This document shows, one piece after another, positions 37,985 through 46,075 of a DNA stretch of 56,984 bases; position 1 is the first letter of the stretch, and each line of letters opens with the position of its first letter. Made by a program: the position numbers and the translations under genes. The stretch is from JAVBMU01 sp031551755 (GTDB lineage Bacteria; Actinomycetota; Actinomycetes; Actinomycetales; Cellulomonadaceae). The stretch covers positions 1 through 56,984 of the forward strand of contig JAVBNE010000029.1 of the NCBI GenBank assembly GCA_031551755.1. Reading direction: 5' to 3'. Below the pieces are notes generated by a model that saw only the letters and a list, made by a program, of their open reading frames with translations, had not been told where the DNA came from and did not search any database.

Positions 37985-38057
37985 AGTCGAGTGCTGTGGT
38001 CTCAGTCGAGTGCTGTGGTTTAAACCGCAGCACTCGACTGAAAGTACAGCACTCGGC
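37985..38057. repeat. Dispersed GAGTGCTG repeat, copy C (two forward, two inverted units)
   Basis: Forward units 37985-38003 and 38004-38021 are followed by inverted units 38022-38039 and 38040-38057. Units 2 and 3 differ by one base when one is inverted, so the centre can form a long hairpin (AGTCGAGTGCTG...CAGCACTCGACT). Copy A has the same layout. It is intergenic, between a terminator and the DUF4032 gene. Confidence 0.85.
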
Positions 38058-38103
38058 AGACCCTGCGCTCCGAGGGCCGCCCTCAGGGGACGGTGTAGGT
38101 GTG

Positions 38104-38109
38104 GACAAT
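38104..38109 (+). promoter_or_regulatory. -10 hexamer GACAAT of the DUF4032 gene
   Basis: GACAAT ends 7 nt before GTG 38117, the preferred start. Confidence 0.4.
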
Positions 38110-38116
38110 GGGACAC

Positions 38117-39358
38117 GTGAGTGCCCCCTCTCTTCAGATAACCTCGGCTGACACCGACCCGGCGATCCTCGACCTTCCTTGGGGAGTCCCGCTGGAAGAG
38201 TGGCCCGAGGAGACCATCGCGGCACTGCCCCGGGGTATCTCCCGGCATGTGGTGCGATTCGCGCGGCTCTCCGGCCGGGTGATCGCCATCAAGGAGATCA
38301 GCGAGTCGGTCGCCTACCGCGAGTACGACCTGCTGCGGCAGCTGCGGCGGTTGGAGGTGCCGAGTGTGGTCCCGATCGGGGTCATCACCGGCCGGGTCGA
38401 TGCGAACGGTGAGCACCTGGAGGCCGTACTCATCACCGAGCACCTACAGTTCTCGCTGCCCTACCGAGCACTATTCAGCCAGTCCTTGCGCCCGGACACC
38501 GCCACCCGGTTGATCGACGCACTCGCCGTCCTGCTCGTACGGCTGCACCTGGTGGGCTTCTACTGGGGCGACGTCTCCTTGTCGAACACCCTGTTCCGCC
38601 GGGACGCGGCCACGTTCGCCGCCTACCTCGTCGATGCCGAGACCGGCGACCTGCACCGCGAGCTGACCTCCGGCCAGCGGCTGTACGACCTCGACCTCGC
38701 CCGGACGAACATCATCGGCGAGCTGATGGACCTTGCAGCCGGTGAGCTGCTCGATAAGGATGTCGACGAGATCGCGATCGGCGATGCCCTCGTCGACCGG
38801 TATCAAGACCTGTGGCAAATGCTGACCGTCTCCGAGTCCTTCGCGGCGAATGAACGCTGGCGGGTCGCGGCACGCATTGACCAGCTCAACAACCTCGGCT
38901 TCGACGTCGGGGAGTTGGCCATCACCACGGACATCGGCGGCACGAGCGTGCGCATCCAACCCAAGGTGGTCGACGCCGGTCATCACTCCCGGCGGCTCCT
39001 GCGGCTCACGGGACTCGATGTCCAGGAGAACCAGGCCCGGCGACTGCTCAACGATCTTGACTCCTACCGTGCGGCCACCGACCGGCAGGGCGACGACGAG
39101 GAATTCGTGGCCCACGACTGGCTCAGTGGGGTCTTCGAGCCGACGGTCCGCGCCGTTCCCCGAGAGCTGCGCCGCAAACTGGAACCGGCGCAGATCTTCC
39201 ATGAGGTACTCGACCACCGCTGGTACATCTCGGAACAAGCCCGCCACGACATCCCGATGGCGGAGGCCACCCAGTCCTATGTGGACACCGTGCTGCGGCA
39301 CCGGCCCGACGAGAAGGCTGTTCTGGGCAGCGCGGAGGACGACGAGCTCATCGGTTAG
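38117..39358 (+). CDS. DUF4032 family protein, kinase-fold-like
   Basis: A 413-residue protein of a family found across actinobacteria, whose N-terminal half looks kinase-like: AIKEISE (possible lysine), HLVGFYWGDVSLSNTLF in the place of HxDxxxxN, and LVDAET in the place of DFG. If active it would be an atypical kinase, but this is not proven. The C-terminal half (about 250-413) is the DUF4032 region. GTG 38117 is preferred because GACAAT lies 7 nt before it; ATG 38108 and GTG 38099 are alternatives. The four-unit repeat lies about 60 bp upstream. Confidence 0.8.
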   Translation: MSAPSLQITSADTDPAILDLPWGVPLEEWPEETIAALPRGISRHVVRFARLSGRVIAIKEISESVAYREYDLLRQLRRLEVPSVVPIGVITGRVDANGEHLEAVLITEHLQFSLPYRALFSQSLRPDTATRLIDALAVLLVRLHLVGFYWGDVSLSNTLFRRDAATFAAYLVDAETGDLHRELTSGQRLYDLDLARTNIIGELMDLAAGELLDKDVDEIAIGDALVDRYQDLWQMLTVSESFAANERWRVAARIDQLNNLGFDVGELAITTDIGGTSVRIQPKVVDAGHHSRRLLRLTGLDVQENQARRLLNDLDSYRAATDRQGDDEEFVAHDWLSGVFEPTVRAVPRELRRKLEPAQIFHEVLDHRWYISEQARHDIPMAEATQSYVDTVLRHRPDEKAVLGSAEDDELIG

Positions 39359-39848
39359 GGCGCTGCCGGGTTGAGGTCTGCTCTCGGAGCCGGGATTCGT
39401 GCCAGCGCCCGTGGTTGTGGCGGTTCCAACCCGTATCGATGCATAGTGTCCGCGTTCCGAGGCGTTCTGTATTGCGCTTGGAGAGGTTGACACGATAGTG
39501 GTGACGTTTTGTCGGTGTTGGCGGGTTTTGGGAGGTGCCGCGACGGCGCGGGCAGGGCGGTTTGGGACCGGGGCTCAGTGGACGCCTGGGGTCGTCGTGC
39601 CATGAGGCTGCGGACGCTGGAGGATCGAACTGAAGCGGCACCGCTCCCCGGTTCACTGCCGAACAGCTCGAATCCATCCGAACCAACCCCGAAGCCACCC
39701 CACCAACTCCACCGTGGTCCTACTTCAAACAACTCGACCAAGAATCCTACGCCCGAGAAACCGCCACCAACGACGCAGGGACCAACACGCCGTAGGCGCT
39801 CAACAGCCGCCCTGGCCGCCCACGCGCGGGGCACGCACCCCCCATGCG
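39359..39848. other. Gene-poor 490-bp stretch between DUF4032 and rlmB
   Basis: Both flanking genes end here. Several frames are open on both strands, but none has a start plus ribosome site or a recognised product. The stretch around 39640-39795 is A/C-rich with coding-like third positions (see the remnant entry). No terminator hairpin is obvious for either neighbour. Confidence 0.4.
39634..39795 (+). pseudogene. Possible remnant of a lost coding sequence
   Basis: An open segment with no start codon, bounded by a stop at 39631-39633 and one at 39793-39795. Its translation ends FTAEQLESIRTNPEATPPTP, then WSYFKQLDQESYARETA, which reads like real protein but is not one I recognise. Codon usage is more A-rich than the neighbours, which may mean a transferred element such as a transposase tail. 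Confidence 0.3.
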
Positions 39849-40901
39849 TCAGGCCCGCCCGCCCCCGGCCTCCTCCGCGCGTAGCCGCGCGACCTCGTAC
39901 AACGAGATCCCTGCTGCGACGGCTGCGTTCAGCGACTCGATGGTCGAGGCGATCGGGATCGAGGCCACGGCGTCGCAGGTGTCCCGGACCAGCCGCGACA
40001 GGCCCTTGCCCTCCGAGCCGACCACCAGCACCAGCGGGTCGGTGGCGAAGGCCAACTCGTTGATCGAGGTTTCGCCGCCGCCGTCGAGGCCGACTACGAA
40101 GCAACCGGCCTTCTTGAACTGGGTCAGGGCCCGCACCAGGTTGGTTGCCCTGGCGACCGGCACCCGGGCGGCGGCCCCCGCGGAGACCTTCCACGCCGAG
40201 ACCGTGACCCCCGCCGACCGGCGCTCGGGCACCAGCACCCCGTGCGCACCGAACGCACCGGCCGACCGCAACACGGCCCCCAGGTTGCGCGGGTCGGTCA
40301 CGCCGTCGAGCGCGACGATCAGCGGCCGCTCACCGGCCCGCTCAGCGGCATCGAGCAGGTCATCCGGCTCGCCGTACTCATACGGCGGCACAGCCAGGAC
40401 CACCCCTTGATGCACCACCCCATCGGACAGTCTGTCGAGCTGCTGGCGGCTGACCTCCAGTACGTCGTAGCCACGGCCCGTGGCGATCTGCAGGATCTCG
40501 CGCATGCGGTCGTCGGAGTCCACATGGGAGGCGATCCGCAGCGACTCGACCGGCACCCGGGAACGCAACGCCTCCAGCACCGCGTTCCGGCCGACGACGA
40601 CCTCGGGGCCGTCCGGCCGGTCAGCACCTCTTGCGGGCGCACCAGCCCGGCCCTGCGCCGCCGACCGGCCCACGACGGCACCCGTGCGGCCCCCTGAACC
40701 ACGCGAACCGTCCGCCTGTTCGGCTCGCCGCTGCGCCGCCTGCTTGCGCTGATAGGCGGGGTGGTAGGTGCGGTCCTCAGCCTTCGGCGTCGGCCCCTTG
40801 CCTTCGAGAGCCTTCCGGCCACGCCCCCCTGACCCGATGGTGGCGCCCTTCTTACTGCCCGGCTTGCGGGTGGCGCCTTGTCGTCGTGAGTTTCCAGCCA
40901 T
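39849..40901 (-). CDS. rlmB: 23S rRNA (guanosine-2'-O)-methyltransferase, SpoU/RlmB-type
   Basis: A 350-residue enzyme that 2'-O-methylates 23S rRNA (G2251-type). The first 100 residues are a basic, low-complexity tail. An L30e-like substrate-binding domain follows (VVGRNAVLEALR onward), and the SPOUT knot has ALDGVTDPRNLGAVLRSA, VVGSEGKGLSRLV and SIPIASTIESLNAAVAAGI, the three SpoU motifs. It is downstream of cysS by 45 bp, as in many actinobacteria. Confidence 0.92.
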   Translation of the reverse strand: MAGNSRRQGATRKPGSKKGATIGSGGRGRKALEGKGPTPKAEDRTYHPAYQRKQAAQRRAEQADGSRGSGGRTGAVVGRSAAQGRAGAPARGADRPDGPEVVVGRNAVLEALRSRVPVESLRIASHVDSDDRMREILQIATGRGYDVLEVSRQQLDRLSDGVVHQGVVLAVPPYEYGEPDDLLDAAERAGERPLIVALDGVTDPRNLGAVLRSAGAFGAHGVLVPERRSAGVTVSAWKVSAGAAARVPVARATNLVRALTQFKKAGCFVVGLDGGGETSINELAFATDPLVLVVGSEGKGLSRLVRDTCDAVASIPIASTIESLNAAVAAGISLYEVARLRAEEAGGGRA

Positions 40902-40946
40902 GGTGTTGCCCGTCGTGTCGGTGTCGGTAGCGGCGCGGTGCCTCGG

Positions 40947-42476
40947 TCAGTGGTCGGCCAGCGTCCAACGGGCGCCGTCCGGGGAGTCCTCGACGACCAC
41001 GCCAGCCGCTTCAAGGCGGTCTCGGATCGCGTCCGCCGTCGCGAAGTCTCGGTCCGCGCGGGCTTGCGCACGGGCCGACAGCTCCGCCGAGACGAGGGAG
41101 TCGAGCGCCGAAGCGTATCGCGAGTCGCCGGCCGTGACCCATGCGGGGTCCTGGGGGTCGAGGCCGAGGACGTCGAGCATCGCCCGCACCGCCGTCACCT
41201 GCTCCCGGGTCAGCGCGTCGTCTCCCCCGGCCAGCGCCGTGTTCCCGGCCCGCACGTGTTCGTGAACGACGGCGAGCGCCGCCGGGACGTTGAGGTCGTC
41301 ATTCAACGCGGCCACGAAAGCCTCCGGCAGAGGCACCTCCCCCACGGCGCCGACGTCGCCGACCCGCTCAGTGGCCCGGGTCACGAAACCGGCCAATCGA
41401 TCCCACGTGGCCTCAGCCTCCGCCGCCGACTCGTCGGTCCACTCGAGCATCGAGCGATACTGGACCGCGCCGAGGGCATAACGCAGCACCACCGGTTTGG
41501 TGGTCGCCAACACCTCGGTGACGCCCAAGCCGTTCCCCAGCGACTTGCTCATCTTGGCGCCGCCCTGGGTGACCCAGGCGCTGTGCATCCAGTGCCTTGC
41601 GAAGCCGAACCCGGCCGCCCTCGACTGGGCCTGCTCGTTCTCGTGATGCGGGAAACGCAGGTCGAGGCCACCGCCGTGAATGTCGAACTCGTCGCCCAGG
41701 TACCGGCGGGCCATGGCGGAGCACTCCAGATGCCACCCGGGCCGGCCCCGGCCGAAGGGGGTCTCCCAGGAGGCCGTTTCCGGTTCCCCCGGTTTGGGCG
41801 CCTTCCAGAGCGCGAAGTCCCGAGGGTCACGCTTGCCGTCGGCGTCGTCCGCCGGGTCGACGCTCGCGAATTGCCCGGCTTCGATCTCGCCGTCGGTCGC
41901 AGGAGCGCAGTCGGCAGCCTGATCACGCCGGCCGGCCGCCCCGCCGTCCCCGGCGCCGGTACCAACAGCCTCGCTGCCGCCCAGTCGGCGAGCGTCGCGC
42001 TGGTTGGTCAGGGACCCGTAATCGGCATAGGACGGCACGTCGAACCACACCTGCCCGGGACCCGAGACGTAGGCGTGGCCGCGGTCCACCAGGAGCTGCA
42101 TGAGGGCCGTCATCTCGGGGACGTGGCCGGTCGCTCGCGGCTCGTAGGTCGGCGGCAGCACGTTGAGCACGTCGTAGGCGGCAGTGAAGGCCCGCTCATA
42201 AATGGCGGCCCACGCCCACCAGGGCACGCCGGCGGCAGCGGACTTCGCCAGGATCTTGTCGTCGATATCGGTGACGTTGCGAATGAGGGTCACGGTGAAC
42301 CCGCTGCGCCGCAGCCACCGAACCAGGATGTCGAACGCGACACCGGCCCGGATGTGCCCGATATGCGGGGCACTTTGAACGGTGGCACCGCACAGGTAGA
42401 TGCCGACCTCACCCGGGGTGATGGGGTGGAAGTCGCGCACATCGCGCGTGGCGGTGTCGTACAGGCGAAGGCTCAC
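40947..42476 (-). CDS. cysS: Cysteinyl-tRNA synthetase
   Basis: A 509-residue class I synthetase charging tRNA-Cys. It shows Zn ligand C29, HIGH at residues 38-41, GWHLECSAMA (Zn site) and KMSKS near 307-311. A low-complexity Gly/Ala-rich insertion of about 35 residues (about 162-195) sits between SLTNQR and GKRDPRDFALWK, making it longer than typical; it should lie on the surface. GTG 42476 has TAGCCT 6 nt upstream, suggesting a leaderless mRNA in addition to readthrough from the deaminase-like gene 24 bp upstream. Confidence 0.94.
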   Translation of the reverse strand: MSLRLYDTATRDVRDFHPITPGEVGIYLCGATVQSAPHIGHIRAGVAFDILVRWLRRSGFTVTLIRNVTDIDDKILAKSAAAGVPWWAWAAIYERAFTAAYDVLNVLPPTYEPRATGHVPEMTALMQLLVDRGHAYVSGPGQVWFDVPSYADYGSLTNQRDARRLGGSEAVGTGAGDGGAAGRRDQAADCAPATDGEIEAGQFASVDPADDADGKRDPRDFALWKAPKPGEPETASWETPFGRGRPGWHLECSAMARRYLGDEFDIHGGGLDLRFPHHENEQAQSRAAGFGFARHWMHSAWVTQGGAKMSKSLGNGLGVTEVLATTKPVVLRYALGAVQYRSMLEWTDESAAEAEATWDRLAGFVTRATERVGDVGAVGEVPLPEAFVAALNDDLNVPAALAVVHEHVRAGNTALAGGDDALTREQVTAVRAMLDVLGLDPQDPAWVTAGDSRYASALDSLVSAELSARAQARADRDFATADAIRDRLEAAGVVVEDSPDGARWTLADH

Positions 42477-42482
42477 GTCGCA

Positions 42483-42488
42483 AGGCTA
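42483..42488 (-). promoter_or_regulatory. -10 hexamer TAGCCT of cysS
   Basis: Read leftwards, TAGCCT ends 6 nt before GTG 42476, inside the gap from the upstream gene. Confidence 0.45.
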
Positions 42489-42500
42489 CCGGGAGCGGGC

Positions 42501-43784
42501 TCAGCCGAAGCTCTGGCCCTCACCCCGGTAGGTCTCCACGACGTCCACGACGTCGGCGCCGCGCACCAGGTGAACCTCGTTGAACCGCTCCATCAGCTCC
42601 CCGGCCTTGGCGTGGCGGAACCACACCCGGTCGCCGACCGCGAGTGCCGGCCGGTCGCCCCCAGCTCGTCGGCGGACTGCTCGCAGCGGCGTCTGCACCT
42701 CCCCGGCCCCCTCCCGGGAGGTCAACTCCCAGCCGGGAGTCGCCACTCGCGGCAATCGGGACTTCGCAGCCGGCCCCGACCCGATGTAGCCGCCACTGTA
42801 GGCGGTCGCCCAACCCGGCCCGGGAACCCGCACGATATCGAGCCCGAAGAAGGCCGACGGCCGTGGCTCGAAGGCGGCGTAGTCGTCGAAGAGTCCCGGC
42901 ACATAGAGCCCGGAACCGGCCGTGACCTCGGTGACCACCGGGTCGGCGGCCGACTGTTCGAGCGACCCCGTCCCGCCGGAGTTGACCAGGTCCAGTGGGT
43001 AACCGATTTGCGCGGTCACGGCATCGACCACGGCCCGGCGGCGACCGGCCAGATCGCTGACCGACCACTGTTTGACGACCCGAACGGCGAAGCTCGTGTC
43101 CGGAAGTCCCGCGACCTGGGCCTCGTAGAACATGATCCCGCGCAACCGCACCCCTGGCATCCGAGCGACCTTGGCCGCGACGGCAGCCGCCTCCTCGGGA
43201 GTGTGCACGGGAGAACGCCGAGTGCCCAGGTGAAGTCGCAGGGGGCCGACAGCCAATCGCAGGGAGGCGTCGACATCGAGACATACGAGCAGTGGGGCGT
43301 CGCGGACTCCGGGCGCGGCAGCCACCACCGCCTCGATCAGGGCGAGTTGCGCGGCGTCGTCGACCATCACGGTGACCTCCCGGCGGGCGGTCGCATCCAC
43401 CGCCAACCGGGTCAGGGCCTTGCGGTCGACCGTCGGATAGGCCACCAGGATGTCGCGCACACCCCCCTCGACCAGCCACAATGCCTCGGCGAGCGAGTAC
43501 GCCATCACCCCGGTGAACCCTTGAGCCAGCGCACGCTCCAGTAGCGCCCGGACCCGCACCGATTTGGAGGCCAGCCGCACCGGACGCCCGTGGGCGCGGG
43601 CCAGGAGATCGGCCGCGTTCAGATCGAAGGCGTCCAGGTCGACCACGGCAACCGGACCCGCCACGGCGGCGGTCGCCCGGCTGAGGCTGCCCCGGACGCT
43701 GGTCTCACGCCCGTCGGGGGTCGCGGCGCCGGCCGGGCTGGCAGCGGAATCGGTGTGGCCGGGGGCCACGGGAGAGGTCGGCAT
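42501..43784 (-). CDS. Fold-III PLP enzyme, amino-acid deaminase/D-threonine aldolase-like
   Basis: A 427-residue enzyme with an alanine-racemase-type barrel. The PLP lysine is K74 in VRLASKSVRV, and phosphate-binding and active-site blocks follow (FTGVMAYSLAEA, VNSGGTGSL, VWFRHAKAGELMERFNE at the C-terminus). This group includes D-threonine aldolase and D-amino-acid dehydratase/deaminase enzymes; the residue pattern does not fix which. It is divergent from an aldonolactone oxidase, a pairing seen in mycobacteria. ATG 43784 has TACGTT 7 nt upstream (leaderless). Confidence 0.78.
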   Translation of the reverse strand: MPTSPVAPGHTDSAASPAGAATPDGRETSVRGSLSRATAAVAGPVAVVDLDAFDLNAADLLARAHGRPVRLASKSVRVRALLERALAQGFTGVMAYSLAEALWLVEGGVRDILVAYPTVDRKALTRLAVDATARREVTVMVDDAAQLALIEAVVAAAPGVRDAPLLVCLDVDASLRLAVGPLRLHLGTRRSPVHTPEEAAAVAAKVARMPGVRLRGIMFYEAQVAGLPDTSFAVRVVKQWSVSDLAGRRRAVVDAVTAQIGYPLDLVNSGGTGSLEQSAADPVVTEVTAGSGLYVPGLFDDYAAFEPRPSAFFGLDIVRVPGPGWATAYSGGYIGSGPAAKSRLPRVATPGWELTSREGAGEVQTPLRAVRRRAGGDRPALAVGDRVWFRHAKAGELMERFNEVHLVRGADVVDVVETYRGEGQSFG

Positions 43785-43791
43785 GCGCCCC

Positions 43792-43797
43792 AACGTA
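43792..43797 (-). promoter_or_regulatory. -10 hexamer TACGTT of the PLP-enzyme gene
   Basis: Read leftwards, TACGTT ends 7 nt before ATG 43784. Confidence 0.5.
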
Positions 43798-43853
43798 CGC
43801 GAGGGACGACGAGGGTACATCCGCATCGACCTGCCGGATCCCGGGTCATCTGC

Positions 43854-43859
43854 GATAGT
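43854..43859 (+). promoter_or_regulatory. -10 hexamer GATAGT of the oxidase gene
   Basis: GATAGT ends 7 nt before GTG 43867. It mirrors the divergent promoter at 43792-43797. Confidence 0.35.
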
Positions 43860-43866
43860 GCGCGAT

Positions 43867-45261
43867 GTGAGGAAACCTTGGACCGGCCGTGGCCCCAGCA
43901 CGGATTCTTCAGTCTCGTCGATGCAGACATGGACGAACTGGGCGCAGACGGTGACCGCCAACCCCCGCCGCCGTGCGATGCCACGGACCGAGGCTCAGCT
44001 CGCGGACGAGATCCGCCGCGCCGCCGCCAACGGCCTGCGCGTGCGTGTGGTCGGCGCCGGGCATTCCTTCACCCCGGTGGCCGCGACGGACGGGCTGCTC
44101 CTTTCGCTGGACCACCTGGACACCATCGAACGGATCGAACGGGTCGACGGCCGGATCGAGGTGACGGTCGGGGCCGGGATCCGGTTGCACCGGCTGAACG
44201 CCGCCCTGGCCGGTGTCGGGCTGGCGATGCGCAACCTCGGTGACATCGACCGGCAGTCGTTGGCCGGGGCGATCTCCACCGGCACCCACGGCACGGGTGC
44301 CGCCCTGGGCGGGCTGGCGACCCAGGTGCGAGGGTTGCGGCTCGTGTTGGCGAACGGGAGCGTCGTCGAGGCCGACGCAACCCATCACCGCGAACTCTTT
44401 GAGGCGAGCCGGATCGGCCTCGGGACGACCGGAGTGATCAGCGCCTACACCCTTGAAGTCGTGCCCGCTTTCTACCTGCGCGCCCAAGAGGAACCGTGGC
44501 CGCTCGACCGGGTCTTCGAGGAACTGTTCGGAGCTAGTGGGTTGATCGAGAGCAACGACCACATGGAGTTCTACTGGTTCCCGCACACTCGGCGCGCGCT
44601 GACCAAACGCAACAACCGGGTGGCGACGCCCGCTGAGGACCGGCGCCAACCAGCGGTCGCACGGGCACGCACCTGGGTGGATGAGGAACTGCTGTCCAAC
44701 GGCGCCTTCGCGACCACGAATCGGATCGCCACACGCTGGCCGGCCACCACCCCGCGGATCAACGCGGTGGCGGCGCGGACGTTGGCGCCCCGGACCTATG
44801 AAGCACCCTCGTACCAGGTGTTCGTCACCTCCCGGCGGGTCCGCTTCCGGGAGATGGAGTACGCCATCGGCCGCGAGCATGTCATCGATGCCCTCGAGGC
44901 GGTGGACTCCTGGCTGCGCTCCTCCGGCGAACAGGTGCCCTTCCCGGTCGAGGTGCGGTTCGCAGCACCCGATGACGTCTGGCTGTCCACTGCATACGGA
45001 CGCCCGACGGCATACATCGCCGTCCATCAGTACTACCGGCTGCCGCACGCCCGCTACTTCGATGCGGTCGAGCAGATCATGAGCGACTTCCAGGGCCGAC
45101 CCCATTGGGGGAAGATGCACGCGCTCGACAAGCAACGGCTCAGTTCGCTGTACCCACGCTTCGAGGACTTCCGGACTGCACGGGCAACCGCCGACCCTCA
45201 GGGGCTCTTCTGCAACCTTTATACGGATATGGTCTTCGGTTCACCGTCCGTGAACGGCTGA
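43867..45261 (+). CDS. D-arabinono-1,4-lactone/L-gulonolactone oxidase-like FAD enzyme
   Basis: A 464-residue flavin oxidase of the vanillyl-alcohol/ALO family. The FAD motif VGAGHSFTPVA (with the family's flavin-linking His), STGTHGTG and the C-terminal HWGKMHALD block are conserved. Family members oxidise sugar lactones in ascorbate-like synthesis; the mycobacterial homologue acts on gulonolactone. GTG 43867 has GATAGT 7 nt upstream; ATG 43921 would give 446 residues, nearer the usual length, so the start is uncertain. The 3' end overlaps the TetR gene by 43 bp, tail to tail. Confidence 0.85.
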   Translation: MRKPWTGRGPSTDSSVSSMQTWTNWAQTVTANPRRRAMPRTEAQLADEIRRAAANGLRVRVVGAGHSFTPVAATDGLLLSLDHLDTIERIERVDGRIEVTVGAGIRLHRLNAALAGVGLAMRNLGDIDRQSLAGAISTGTHGTGAALGGLATQVRGLRLVLANGSVVEADATHHRELFEASRIGLGTTGVISAYTLEVVPAFYLRAQEEPWPLDRVFEELFGASGLIESNDHMEFYWFPHTRRALTKRNNRVATPAEDRRQPAVARARTWVDEELLSNGAFATTNRIATRWPATTPRINAVAARTLAPRTYEAPSYQVFVTSRRVRFREMEYAIGREHVIDALEAVDSWLRSSGEQVPFPVEVRFAAPDDVWLSTAYGRPTAYIAVHQYYRLPHARYFDAVEQIMSDFQGRPHWGKMHALDKQRLSSLYPRFEDFRTARATADPQGLFCNLYTDMVFGSPSVNG

Positions 45262-45917
45262 TCGGTAGCCACGTCCGCTGGCATCCGCAGCTGACGGGGT
45301 TCGCCCCCAACGACGGGAACGCCTTCGCGCACCATGTACATCAGACAGTAGTCCGCCAGGGCGTGGAAGCTCGCGAGGGCCTTGGCGTCGTCCTGTTCGA
45401 CCAACCAGGCGATCTCGATACCGTCGATCATCCCAGCCACCAAACGCGCCAGGAAGGCCACGTCCACCGAGTATTCGACGCCACCGGCCCGTGCGACCTG
45501 AACGAGGAAGTCCTCGGTCATGGCCCAGGTCTGCTCCAGATGAGCCTGGGCGACCGGGCGCAGCGCTCGGTTGCGGGCACCGGCGGTCGCGAACTCGAAA
45601 GTGAGCAACCGCATGTGACGTCGGGGAATCAGCCCCCGGAAAAGGCCATCCGCGGCAGAATGGGCAATATCTTCGATGGCACTATCAGGACTCAATGCGG
45701 CACGCACAGGCTCAGATGCAACAAGCGCGACGCTGTGCCCCATGGCACGAAGCAGATCCTCTTTGGAGTCGAAGCAGTAGTGCACAACCCCCAAGGAAAC
45801 ACCTGCCTCCGCTGCTACCCCTCGGACCGTCACGGCCTCGACACCTTCACGGACAGCTATAGTCATGGCGGCATCAACAAGTTGCGCGCGGCGTTCCTCG
45901 ACTGACATTCGATTCAT
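45219..45917 (-). CDS. TetR-family transcriptional regulator
   Basis: A 232-residue repressor. The DNA-binding HTH (about residues 7-53) includes VEAVTVRGVAAEAGVSLGVVHYCFDSKEDLL, with a typical TetR_N layout; the C-terminal ligand domain is divergent. ATG 45917 is preferred: a good -35/-10 pair (TTGACT, 17 bp, TGGGAT) ends 7 nt before it. ATG 45926 would start inside the -10. A partial palindrome at 45959-45972 just upstream is a candidate autoregulatory site. Convergent with the oxidase; divergent from the lipoprotein gene, which it may also control. Confidence 0.87.
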   Translation of the reverse strand: MNRMSVEERRAQLVDAAMTIAVREGVEAVTVRGVAAEAGVSLGVVHYCFDSKEDLLRAMGHSVALVASEPVRAALSPDSAIEDIAHSAADGLFRGLIPRRHMRLLTFEFATAGARNRALRPVAQAHLEQTWAMTEDFLVQVARAGGVEYSVDVAFLARLVAGMIDGIEIAWLVEQDDAKALASFHALADYCLMYMVREGVPVVGGEPRQLRMPADVATDQPFTDGEPKTISV

Positions 45918-45924
45918 TGTGTTC

Positions 45925-45930
45925 ATCCCA
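45925..45930 (-). promoter_or_regulatory. -10 hexamer TGGGAT with TTGACT -35 for the TetR gene
   Basis: Read leftwards, TTGACT (45948-45953) and TGGGAT are 17 bp apart, and TGGGAT ends 7 nt before ATG 45917. Confidence 0.5.
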
Positions 45931-45958
45931 TGTCTTGGACTTCGACGAGTCAACCACA

Positions 45959-45972
45959 TGGACAGTTGTTCA
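45959..45972. promoter_or_regulatory. Candidate TetR operator (TGGACA/TGTTCA)
   Basis: TGGACA, GT, TGTTCA: a 14-bp palindrome with one mismatch, just upstream of the TetR gene's -35 and about 65 bp from the lipoprotein -10. Its size and place suit TetR-family binding. Confidence 0.4.
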
Positions 45973-46036
45973 GCAATCTCTACACGCCGAAGGTTCGCCA
46001 CACCCGACGGTGACGCTCACACCGACTGTCCGGCGG

Positions 46037-46042
46037 CATAAT
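46037..46042 (+). promoter_or_regulatory. -10 hexamer CATAAT of the lipoprotein gene
   Basis: CATAAT lies 33 bp before ATG 46076; no good -35 is seen. Confidence 0.4.
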
Positions 46043-46075
46043 CGACAGGTTGCCGACCGACACCCGAGGACGACC

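Noticed and set aside
40938..43544. 868-codon plus-strand ORF opposite cysS and the PLP-enzyme gene
   Set aside because: It spans two clear genes on the other strand and translates to Arg/Gly/Pro-rich low-complexity sequence without motifs.
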